Shown piece after piece: positions 47,625-57,627 of a stretch of 64,000 bases of DNA. The notes beneath the pieces were generated by a model, which worked only from the letters and a program-made list of their open reading frames with translations, did not search any database and was not told where the DNA came from. The translations under genes and the position numbers were made by a program. The DNA comes from Bromus sterilis. Taxonomy: Eukaryota > Streptophyta > Magnoliopsida > Poales > Poaceae. Position 1 is the first letter of the stretch; each line of letters opens with the position of its first letter. The DNA is taken from positions 117,597,001-117,661,000 of the forward strand of contig OX465598.1 in the NCBI GenBank assembly GCA_950022295.1, read 5' to 3'.

Positions 47625-49242
47625 TGATACGTCCAAAACGTATCTATAATTTCTGCTTGCTCCATGCATGTTTTGTGTGATATTGCTATGATCTAGATAC
47701 ACTTTCATACACTTTTGATCATATTTGGACTAACCTATTAACTCAGTGCACCCCAGTGCCAGTTCCTGTTTTCTGCTGTTTTTCTATTTCAGTTTTCCCC
47801 CATATAAAAAGTGCCAGAAAAATTTGGGAAAATTCAGATAAAAAATCAGCGTGAAGGAAGCTTTGCGAAGAGCCAGAGAGGGGCCAGAGGGGAGCCAGGG
47901 GGGCCCAGGCGGCCACCCGGCGCGGCCCCACCCCTGGCCGCGCCAGGGGGGCGCCTGGGGCCCCTGGTCCACCTCTGGCTGCCCCCCTTCGCCTATTTAT
48001 TCTCCGTCACGGGAAAACTCCAGAAGGAGAACCCTATTCCGCGAACTCGCCTCTGTTCCACCGCCGCCGCGCCTCTGAGATCGGAAGCACCAGAAGACCT
48101 CATCCCGGCACCCTGCCGGAGGGAGGATTTACCTCCGGGAGTCTCCTCTCCACCATGGATGCTCCCCGGATGTCTCGTGAGTAGTTTTCCTTGGACCATG
48201 GGTCCGTGATCAGTAGCTATGTGATGTTCTCCTCCCCTCTTTGATCTTCATTGTTTAGACCTCGTGAGCTGCCCTACATGATCGAGGCACCTTTGTAATA
48301 TTTCTTCTATTGCTATGTTGAGTTTGATGGGATCTGATGGATTATGAGATTATGTTCAGATTGTGATAGAGTAATATATTTGGTTTTTATCTCTTATATT
48401 TTTGTTCCTAAGTAATTCTTGCATGTTCTCCGTTGCTGTTTATTGCTTTGGCCAAGTAGTAGGTAGTGACTCCAAGAGGGAACGTTGTGCTAGATTGTGG
48501 GTTCATGCCCCCCGATGACATGCTTGAGTGACAGAAACATGAGTCTAGGGGATGTGTTGTTGCCACAAGGGGGAAAACTTCGGTGCTTGTAACCGCGGTT
48601 GCAAGGATTGTTTACTTTACGCAGAGTTCTTTTTAATGCAGTTGTCTGTTGCTTTGGGTTTACACTTTGGGTGGGGCTCGCAACTTAATACCAGCGAGAT
48701 GTTCTGGATAGATATCTCAAGGTGGATGATTAGTAGTAGATGCAGATGGATTTCGGTCTACTTACTTTTACGTACTGCCCGTGCTTTTGAGCCTCTTCCT
48801 TTCTTTTGTAGCATAGTTAGCATTGCGGTGCGTTTATAATCCTGTCAATTGCCCTTCTGTAATTTGTTTACCTCGCATAGCAGTTTTATCATCTTTTGGG
48901 AGAGAGACATCACTAGTGAACATCACGTATCCCGGTCCATATCCTTATTATTATTTACACGCTATCTTTACTTTACTGCTTTTACTTGCTATCATTATCC
49001 CTTTTGTTTTACCCTTTGTGAACAACAAGACCGGAGAGATTGACAACCTCTCTGAACTTCGTTGTGAACAAAGTTATCTGTGTCTGTGTGCAGGTCCACG
49101 TCAGTTGCGTCGCTGACACCTACTTATCATCTCCGGAGTCCTACTGGAGATAAACCTTGGTATCTTCACCGAGGGAAACTTGCTGCTGCGCTACATCTCC
49201 ACCTTCCACTTGGGGTAACCAACGAAGGGCGAGAAGCCATCA
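47625..49242 (+). repeat. Element C 5' LTR (1618 bp)
   Basis: It starts TGATACGTCCAAAACG and ends GAGAAGCCATCA. It matches 54160-55776. Confidence 0.92.
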
Positions 49243-49252
49243 AGCGAATTTC

Positions 49253-49270
49253 TGGCGCCGTTGCCGGGGA
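49253..49270 (+). other. Primer-binding site of element C
   Basis: TGGCGCCGTTGCCGGGGA lies 10 bases inside the 5' LTR and is complementary to the 3' end of plant tRNA-Asp. Confidence 0.85.
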
Positions 49271-49405
49271 CTCCAAGTGCTAAGATAGGGGAGTTGCACA
49301 CTACCCTTTACCTTTGTTTTTTAGTCTTGTTAGTTTATCTTTCAGTTTTTATCTTTGTGTCTTTTATAAAAAATTACAAAAAAATCTGCCACACTTGCTG
49401 CTACT

Positions 49406-50886
49406 ATGGGTTCCACTGAAAACACCAAGTTGTGTGACTTCACTAGTCACAACAACCAAGACTTTATCTGCACTCCCATTTCCACACCTACCACTTCAGC
49501 TACCTCTTATGAAATTAAACCTGCTTTGCTAAACCTTGTTATGAGAGATCAATTCTCTGGTGCTGGAGATGATGCTGCTTTACACTTGAACAATTTTGTT
49601 GAATTATGTGATATGCAAAAGTATAAAGAAGTAGAAGGTGATGTTGTTAAGCTCAAGCTCTTTCCCTTCTCTTTAAGGGGAGATGCTAAAATCTGGTTTC
49701 AATCTTTGCCTAGGAATATCATAGATTCTTGGGATAAGTGCAAAGATGCTTTTATAGGGAAGTACTACCCTCCTGCTAAGATTATCCAATTGAGGAGTAA
49801 TATTATGAATTTTAAGCAATTGGATAATGAACACGTTGCCCAAGCTTGGGAACGAATGAAATCTCTTGTTAAGAAATGCCCTACACATGGTTTGACTACT
49901 TGGATGGTTATCCAGAATTTTTATGCAGGCTTGAACTTTACCTCGCGGAACCTGTTAGATTCGGCCGCGGGAGGAACCTTTATGTCAACTACACTTGGTG
50001 TTGCCACAAAGCTTCTCGATGAAATGATGATCAATTATTCCCAATGGCACACCGAACGCGCTCCAACAGGTAGGAAGGTAAATTCTGTCGAGGAAATTAC
50101 CTCCCTCAATGAAAAAGTTGACTTAATTATGTCTCTACTTACCAAGCAACCCTCTATTGACCCTCATGATGTTCCTTTAAATTCTTTCGTTGCTCAAGAA
50201 CAAGTAGATGTGAACTTTATTGCTAGAAACAACTTCAACAACAATGCTTATAGGGGAATTTTGCTAGCAATCCTAGACCGTTTCCATCCAACTATGGGAA
50301 CAACAACACTTACCCTAGCAACAAGAACCTCTCTTCTGAATTAGAAAGCATGCTTAGAGACTTTATCACTACCCAAAAAGCCTTCAACAAAAATGTAGAA
50401 GAGAAATTAGCTAAAATAGATAATCTCTCTTTGAAGGTAGAAAGCTTAGCCCTTGATATTGAGATGCTTAAAATTAGAACCTCTCCCCTTGAGGAGAATA
50501 AGGCCACTCCTATTAATGCTATCCAATTACAAATTAATGAAAATATTAGGATGATGGCTAAACTTAAAGAAAGGTGGGCTAGAGAAAAAGAGGGAGAGGA
50601 TAGAATTAAGAGCCTTCCTACACACCACACAGTTGCCACTATCCAAATTGTTGAGGACACCCAAACTATTAGCACCCAATGCACTCCTAGTCCCGTTGGA
50701 CCTATTAATGGTGATGCTAATACCTCAACCGTAGATAAAGAAACTCCTATGAACATAGAGGGTTTCAAACAAGTGAGCCTAGATGACACTACTACCACCT
50801 TTGATAGTAGTGATATTGATTTTGATAGTTGCACCCTCTCAGAAGTTATTAGCTTGCTACACAAAATGTCTAGACCCCCACACTAG
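49406..50886 (+). pseudogene. Element C gag
   Basis: The ORF from 49406 (MGSTENTKLCDFTSHNN) codes a retrotransposon gag capsid region: FSGAGDDAALHLNNFVELCD, LFPFSLRGDAKIWFQSLP, and WDKCKDAFIGKYYPPAKI, followed by ERMKSLVKKCPTHGL. It stops at 50344. A second frame (50350-50886) continues with a Lys/Glu-rich, coiled-coil-like stretch (EEKLAKIDNLSLKVESLALD). The break near 50250-50350 is a frameshift. Gag would form the particle that packages the element RNA. No zinc knuckle was seen. Confidence 0.8.
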
Positions 50887-51001
50887 CACACTTAATCTTG
50901 CCTTCACGGAGCATATCACAAATGCTCTCATCAAAGCTAGGGAGGAGAATCTTAGAGTATAATCCTCCATACCTAGGAAGCTAGATGATGGTTGGGACCC
51001 T

Positions 51002-51439
51002 ATGATCAAAATTAAATTAAATAACTTCTCTTGCTATGCTTTATGTGATGTTGGAGCTAGTACCTCTGTTTTGCCCAAAAGAATATTTGATATGTTTGAA
51101 TTGAAGCCCTTTGAGCCATGTTCTTTTGGTGTTCGTCTTGTTTATTCTTCCATAAAGAAACCTTTGGGGAAGATCGACGATGTTCTTATCATTGTCAATG
51201 ACAACTATGTTCCCGTTGATTTTATTGTTATGGATATAGAGTGTGAACCTTTATGTCCAATTATTTTGGGACGTCCTTTTCTTCGCACCTTTGGTGCGGT
51301 TATTGACATGAAAGAGGGGAATATAAAATTCCAATTCCCATTCAAAAAGGGGATGGAACACTTCCCTAGAAAGAAAATCAAGTTACCTTTTGAGTCCGTT
51401 ACACGGGCTAGTTATTCTCTTTCTCTTGATAAAACTTGA
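51002..51439 (+). pseudogene. Element C aspartic protease
   Basis: This 145-codon ORF has the retropepsin layout: KLNNFSCYALCDVGASTSVL with D-V-G-A-S at the active site, then DFIVMDIECEPLCPIILGRP and FLRTFGAVIDMKEG, the ILGRPFL flap-side motif typical of gypsy proteases. It ends at TGA 51437-51439. No reverse transcriptase follows; 51440-54147 is non-coding. Confidence 0.8.
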
Positions 51440-54147
51440 TTCTTCTTTTTGCATCATGCCTAGCTAATGGCTTTAAAGAAGCGCTTTCGGGAGGCAGCCC
51501 GCAATGAATTTAGGTTTTTATTTTTGCTTTTGTTGTGTCTTGATGATTGTTACTTCTGTATCAACATCATTGTATCTTTATTTTTCAACTTTGTGCCAAG
51601 TTATAGCCTCTTACGGCAAGGGAAGTAAAAGTTGTGACATGCTGTCCAGAAAACAGATTCTGTCCTCGTGACCAGAAAAATTCCAAAAAAATCCCAGTTC
51701 ATCTTTTTGAGCTGAATTTTTTACACAGTATGATCTATACAATTACGAAACTTCCGTATGTTCTGAGTTTTTTGATTTGAGTTGCAGAAGTGCCCCTAAA
51801 AAATTATTTACTATCTGCTGTTCTGTTTTTCACAGATTCTGCCACGTTTTGTCTCTCCTAACTTTTGCAAACCTTAAGCTTGCTTTTTCTTTGCAAAAAC
51901 CTTTTGGAAATCTTGAGAAACAGTAGGTCTTCAAGAATATCTTTATATCCAGTGGGGGGAAATTATTTATTAAGGGTACTAACCTCTCTAATCAGCTTAT
52001 GATGAGTTATGTATGATGGGAGTTTTCAAGTGTGCGATAGAAGGTGATGAAAGAAGATCCAGGAGTGTCAAGCGCTCAAGCTTGGGGATGCCCCCATGCA
52101 TCCCCAATAAATATTCAAGGAGACTCAAGCGTCTAAGCTTGGGGATTCCCCCGTGCATCCCCTTCTCCATCAACAAATCATCAGTTCGTCCTTCGTCTCA
52201 CTATATTTTTATCACTTCATGCGTTATGTGCTATGCTTGGAGCGTCTCGCTCTTAGGTTTTGTTTTTAGTTTCTTTAGATTTGCTTGCTGTTCATAACAA
52301 GTTAGACCCCTTCTTACTTTGTGTGGGAGAGAAACACGCTCCACTTTCAAAATTTAGAACACATCATAGGATTTTTCCTGCTTATCTTTTTGCTGTTGTG
52401 TGCTCTTTATCTTTTCATAGCTACTATCATGTTCAGTTTTAGTTTTAGTTTGTCTTTAGCAAGAGCCTTGGCTTTTGTTTAGTTTGTTGCTACAACTCTT
52501 TTTAGTTTTCATGTTTATCTTGTTAAAGAGAGTTGGTTGTTGCACCGAGTTGTGTCTTTTCTTGAAAGTAGGTAATTGAGGTTGCTATTTAATTTCAGTA
52601 GTAGCTTGCAATGGTTTTGAGGTATTGATGTGAGTAATGTTTGAACTTTTGGTGTCAAGAGCTCTAGCCTATTAGTGATAGGTGTCGTATTTTGGGCAAT
52701 CCGTGTTTATTTCCAAAACCTACAAAACTAGTTGAGAACTCTAGCTACTAGATGGTTCACTACTCTTCTGAGGGGTCGAATATTAGAGTACACTCACGTA
52801 CCATGAGTCGAGGATGCGCAAGGATAACCAAACCCCCATACACTCCTCCTCAGGGTATTTGTCTCTTTGTGAACCTCCTCATTAGATTGAGAGTTACCGA
52901 TAATAAGTGCATGAGTTCTTCGGACTAATGTAAGTATTGAAAGTTGACACTTCCACCTTCCCATATTTTGCTAGCCTCTCCCGTGCCGTGCATTGCCTTC
53001 TTCTCACTCTGAGAGTTGGTGTCCACCTTCGTCGGTACTTCCAAACCCTTGTCATCATACGCTCTGTCATCATAAACCTCCTTATATCTTTCCTCAAAAC
53101 AGCCACCATACCTACCTATCAAGGCATTTCCATAGCCTTTCCGAGTTATATTGCCATGCAACATCCACCTCTTCATGACTTGATCTTCATGTCATAAATG
53201 TTCCTGCTACACTGGCAGCGACATACATTGCATACATCATGATAGTTACTTCTTCTTTATTATTTTGAGTACCTTGTAAAGTGTGAAAGATCTCCTTTAC
53301 CTTCTTGTAAAATAGAGTGTTGCCCTTAAGTGGGGAAAAGATCCCAAAGTGGACAAATCAAAAGATCCCAAAGAGGACAAATGAGAGTTAAATAGAAAGA
53401 GCCATTGAGGCCACAAAAAATACAAAAAAATAGACAAAAGAGAAAAATAAATAAAAAGAGAGAAAGGGGCAACACTACTATCCTTTTGAGAGATCCACAC
53501 TAGTACTCCCTTTATATCCTTGTACTCCATAGAGATGATCTTTATGCATATAGGAGAGCTTCTTAGCTCGTATGTGCATCCGTTGCATGGCAATCCCTAC
53601 TCCTCACATCATATCTATCATTTGGCATCTCTTGCCTATGATTGTCCTCATTGATGTGAGCCTTTCTCATCCTTTTTGTCTTCCTCCTCCACCTTATTTC
53701 TCTCTTTGCCATCCTAAGTGTCAACTCTCGTGCTTACACTCATCCATTGCATGAGTGCTCAAAATATCGAAAAGGAGTGGATATTTTTGACTTGTACCTG
53801 GCTAGTGGTCTGGGGACGAGTCAAGATAAGATTCCAAAGAAGACCAAGTGTGAAACTTTAGTAGATTAAGTTCTCAACACAAAAATACTTTTTCTCGTAT
53901 TCCCTATCCCCCTTCTTGCACGCAAACACCATTTGGAGACATTCGAGTCACGGACAGCGAGAGCTCTTGCACCTAAGGTTCTTTTGTTACTTATTTCAAT
54001 GCTAATATAGACTCTTGCCTGTTATGACTTGAATTGAATCTCTAACCTTGACTGCCTTACTTTTCAAAGTTCTTTTATGGTTGCTAGCATGTCACCACAG
54101 AAATTATGCTGTTATCATTTACCTACTCGAGGACGAGCAGGAATTAA
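51440..54147 (+). other. Element C non-coding interior after protease
   Basis: These 2.7 kb occupy the place where pol would be. Short ORFs here show no domains. Recognisable items are a repeated hairpin near 52080-52165 and the polypurine tract at the right end. It may derive from an env-like or 3' leader region, but nothing shows this. Confidence 0.5.
52082..52164 (+). repeat. Duplicated G/C-rich hairpin in element C
   Basis: TTGGGGATGC (52082-52091) pairs perfectly with GCATCCCCAA (52098-52107) around the loop CCCCAT. A second, imperfect copy starts at 52139, 57 bp later (TTGGGGATTCCCCCGTGCAT). Both follow TCAAGCG(C/T)(C/T)(T/C)AAGC words. Confidence 0.75.
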
Positions 54148-54159
54148 GCTTGGGGATGT
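54146..54159 (+). other. Polypurine tract of element C
   Basis: TTAAGCTTGGGGATGT sits directly before the 3' LTR. It repeats the AAGCTTGGGGAT word of the internal hairpins. Confidence 0.55.
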
Positions 54160-55776
54160 TGATACGTCCTAAACGTATCTATAATTTCTGCTTGCTCCAT
54201 ACATGTTTTGTGTGATATTTCTATGATCTAGATACACTTTCATACACTTTTGATCATATTTGGACTAACCTATTAACTCAGTGCACCTCAGTGCCAGTTC
54301 CTATTTTCTGCTGTTTTTCTATTTCAGTTTTCCACCATATAAAAAGTGCCAGAAAAATTCGGGAAAATTCAGATAAAAAATCAGCGTGAAGGAAGCTTCG
54401 CGAAGAGCCCGAGAGGGGCCAGAGGGGAGCCAGGGGGGCCCAGGCGGCCACCCGGCGCGGCCCCACCCCTGGCCGCGCCAGGGGGGCGCCTAGGGCCCCT
54501 GGTCCACCTCTGGCTGCCCCCTTCGCCTATTTATTCTCCGCCACGGGAAAACTCCAGAAGGAGAACCCTATTCCGCGAACTCGCCTCTGTTCCGCCGCCG
54601 CCGCGCTTCCGAGATCGGGAGCACCAGAAGACCTCTTCCCGGTACCCTGTCGGAGGGAGGATTGACCTCCGGGAGTCTCCTCTCCACCATGGATGCTTCC
54701 CGGATGTCTCGTGAGTAGTTTTTCTTGGACCATGGGTCCGTGATCAGTATCTATGTGATGTTCTCCTCCCCTCTTTGATCTTCATTGTTTAGACCTCGTG
54801 AGCTGCCCTACATGATCGAGGCACCTTTGTAATATTTCTGCTATTGCTATGTTGAGTTTGATGGGATCTGATGGATTATGAGATTATGTTCAGATTGTGA
54901 TAGATTAATATATTTGGTTTTTATCTCTTATATGTTTGTTCCTAAGTAATTCTTGCATGTTCTCCGTTGCTGTTTATTGCTTTGGCCAAGTAGTAGGTAG
55001 TGACTCCAAGAGGGAACGTTGTGCTAGATTGTGGGTTCATGCCCCCCGATGACGTGCTTGAGTGACAGAAACATGAGTCTAGGGGATGTGTTGTTGCCAC
55101 AAGGGGGAAAACAACGGTGCTTGTAACCGCGGTTACAAGGATTGTTTACTTTACACAGAGTTCTTTTTAATGTAGTTGTCTGTTGCTTTGGGTTTACACT
55201 TTGGGTGGGGCTCGCAACTAAATACCAGCGAGATGTTCTGGATAGATATCTCAAGGTGGATGATTAGTAGTAGATGCAGATGGATTTCGGTCTACTTACT
55301 TTGGCGTCCTGCCCGTGCTTTTGAGCCTCTTCCTTTCTTTTGTAGCATAGTTAGCATTGCGGTGCGTTTATAATCCTGTCAATTGCCCTTCTGTAATTTG
55401 TTTACCTCGCATAGCAGTTTTATCGTCTTTTGGGAGAGAGACATCACTAGTGAACATCACGTATCCCGGTCCATATCCTTATTATTATTTACACGCTATC
55501 TTTACTTTACTGCTTTTACTTGCTATCATTATCCCTTGTGTTTTACCCTTTGTGAAAAACAAGACCGGAGAGATTGACAACCTCTCTGAACTTCGTTGGG
55601 AACAAAGTTATCTGTGTCTGTGTGCAGGTCCACGTCAGTTGTGCCGCTGACACCTACTTATCATCTCCGGAGTCCTACTGGAGACAAACCTTGGTATCTT
55701 CACTGAGGGAAACTTCCTGTTGCGCTACATCTCCACCTTCCACTTGGGGTAACCAACGAAGGGCGAGAATCCATCA
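54160..55776 (+). repeat. Element C 3' LTR (1617 bp)
   Basis: It starts TGATACGTCCTAAACG and ends GAGAATCCATCA. It directly follows the purine-rich tract GCTTGGGGATGT. Confidence 0.92.
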
Positions 55777-56310
55777 CCTTCCTCCTCTCCCTTGGAGGAG
55801 GGATTCTGGCGCTATGACTTTCTTTTACGTGTTCGTGGCCACAGTGCCAATCGCGTTCTTCTTCCCCCTGCTTTTTCTGCCATTGCCTCTGAACGTGGCT
55901 TGGATGGCTTGCTTCTGCATCTTCAAGGGAGTTGTCGATCTCCTTCTTATGTTGACTTGGAGGTTGATAGCTCTCGCTTGATTTTTCTTGGCTCTGGTTG
56001 GCGTTTGTTTGCTCGACGGTTGAATTTGCGAGATGGCGATATGCTCAGCTGTCGTTTTGATAGTGAAAGCACTGTCACTGTTCGCGCGTTTGACCCGAGC
56101 GGCAACAGTATGGATCCACGGTTGCAGGAGTCGAGCAGCGACAGCTCCACAAAGTCGAGCAGTCCTTCGCCTGCGTCTTCGACTGCTTCTTCCTACAGGG
56201 ACTCTTCTGGTGCTGGTGGTGAGCCCTCTTCAACTGCTTCCCCCTCTGGCTCTGAAGAAGACCTCGATTTCAAGCCACCAGTTAAACGAGCGCGGCAGGC
56301 GACCTTGTAG

Positions 56311-57099
56311 ATTTGGAGGCAGCGGCGTCATCTTCGCCGGCAGCTTGGGCGGAGCTGGAGAAGAAGCTAGAGGAGCAGGAGAAGAAGCTGGTGGAGCATC
56401 GTCTTCAATGGCTCCGCAAATAAGTCGAGCTTCACCTTTTGTTATGTCATTGACATCATGGGCCGGCTGTTTTGACTCCTCCTTTGTCTGTGATGATGCT
56501 CTTGTACTAGAGTCGATTACCCTTCATGGGCACACATGTAGAATTCATAATTCCTGGGGTGATTCCCTCTTGTAACAGGAGCTGCCTTCTATCCAAATGT
56601 AGTTGAGTCCTTTGTGTTCTGAAGATGATCCTTATGATGTAAACTGTGCTTGATCCTTTGCAATGGAATTTATATTTTGGCCTTTACGCAACTGAATACT
56701 GTGTTCGAGTCCTTGACGATTAGGAGATGTCTGAGAGTTGTGTTCGAGTCCTTTGCGGCCAAGAATTGTCTTTGAGTCCGTCCCGATACTTTGCACTGTG
56801 GGTTCTCTCGGGTGCGCGACAACGCTCCCGATGGGAGTAGCCCCCGAGGCTACGCTTGAGTCGAAGGGTCGAGCGTAGGCTAAAATATGTTTCCTTTGTC
56901 GTTAGTTTCTTTCTTTTATCGGGTGCGCGGCAGCGCTCCCGATGGGAGTAGGCCCCGAGTCTTTAGGTGATCGTTGGCGATCGGGTGAAGACTAAATGAG
57001 CCTGTGTCCTGTGCTTCTTCCAAAGTTGCTGCAGAGTACTGCGCGAACGGTTCTCGGGAGGCGATGGTCCTCGAGCTCTTGAGTGCTTGGATGTAAAGG
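56311..57099. other. Element D region between opposite-strand ORF and tandem array
   Basis: It contains the possible coiled-coil continuation of the opposite-strand ORF (to about 56420) and two copies of the word GGGTGCGCG(A/G)CA(A/G)CGCTCCCG, with ATGGGAGTAG(C/G)CCCCGAG, near 56811 and 56928. T1 has the same words near 34118 and 34257. No other gene was seen. Confidence 0.5.
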
Positions 57100-57545
57100 T
57101 CGCGTGGCGTTCTTCGGGGTGAGTCCTTGTCCTCGAGTCCCCAAGTGCTTTGGTTAAGATCGCGTAGGCGATAGAGTCGCTCGGGGGGATTTTTCTCTTA
57201 AGCCCCCGAGTGCTTTGATTAAGATCGCGTAGGCGATAACGTTGCTCGGGGGGATTTTCCTCTTAAGCCCCCGAGTGCTTTGATTAAGATCGCGTAGGCG
57301 ATAGCGTTTCTCGGGGGGATTTTGCTCGTAAGCCCCTGAGTGCTTTGATTAAGATCACGTAGGCGATAGCATTGCTCGGGGGGATTTTGCTCTTAAGCCC
57401 CCGAGTGCTTTGATTAAGATCGCGTAGGCGATAGCGTTGCTCGGGGGGGGGATTTTTCTCTTAAGCCCCCGAGTGCTTTGATTAAGATCGCGTAGGCGAT
57501 AGCGTTGCTCGGGGGGATTTTTGCTCTTAAGCCCCCGAGTTCTTT
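57100..57545. repeat. Element D tandem array, 65-68 bp units
   Basis: Six full units containing CCCCGAGTGCTTTGATTAAG, ATCGCGTAGGCGATAGCG and TTGCTCGGGGGGATTTT start near 57144, 57209, 57274, 57339, 57404 and 57472, with a partial one at 57538. Four of the spacings are exactly 65 bp. It is homologous to the T1 array at 34405-34700, but with a different unit length. Confidence 0.9.
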
Positions 57546-57627
57546 GAGATGGAAGTGTTTGGGCAACATTTATTTTATTGCGGTCAAGCGGTTACATGAG
57601 TTGCCAGTCATGTCTGACCGATAGGGG

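Larger units (their letters stand above)
47625..55776 (+). mobile_element. Element C: gypsy-type LTR retrotransposon with gag and protease only
   Basis: LTRs at 47625-49242 and 54160-55776 flank a 4.9-kb interior. The duplication CCTTC is at 47620-47624 and 55777-55781. Primer site, gag and protease are on the + strand, but reverse transcriptase, RNase H and integrase are absent, so it is non-autonomous. The tRNA-Asp primer site and protease type suggest the Athila side of gypsy (inference). By eye the LTRs differ at about 45-50 positions (near 2.9%) plus one 1-bp indel. Confidence 0.92.
47518..56310 (+). pseudogene. Element D opposite-strand ORF: B3-like DNA-binding protein, split by element C
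   Basis: The ORF starts at the ATG 47518 and is cut at 47624 by element C. It resumes in the same frame at 55782 and ends with TAG at 56308-56310, in total about 211 codons. Seen in order: Arg/Gly-rich N-terminus (MVPRRGIGRGRVRRGRGG, residues 1-36), a roughly 100-residue segment (45-143) with WRYDFLLRV, RVLLPPAFSAIA, LIFLGSGWRLFARRLNLRD and TVTVRAFDPSG, then a Ser-rich linker and a basic tail KPPVKRARQ that could be a nuclear signal. The segment has the length and landmark spacing of a plant B3 domain (inference from memory of the family). A frame-shifted continuation (56310-56420) could code a coiled coil (AWAELEKKLEEQEKKLVEH). It is opposite to gag-pol and has its own TATA box, so it may be transcribed separately. 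Confidence 0.6.

Noticed and set aside
48552..49283. Short ORFs repeated at 55176-55981
   Set aside because: They are in the two LTR copies of element C, and the repeats reflect LTR duplication.
57100..57545. Regular repeats resembling a CRISPR array
   Set aside because: Units are contiguous 65-68 bp tandem copies without unique spacers, in a plant retrotransposon.
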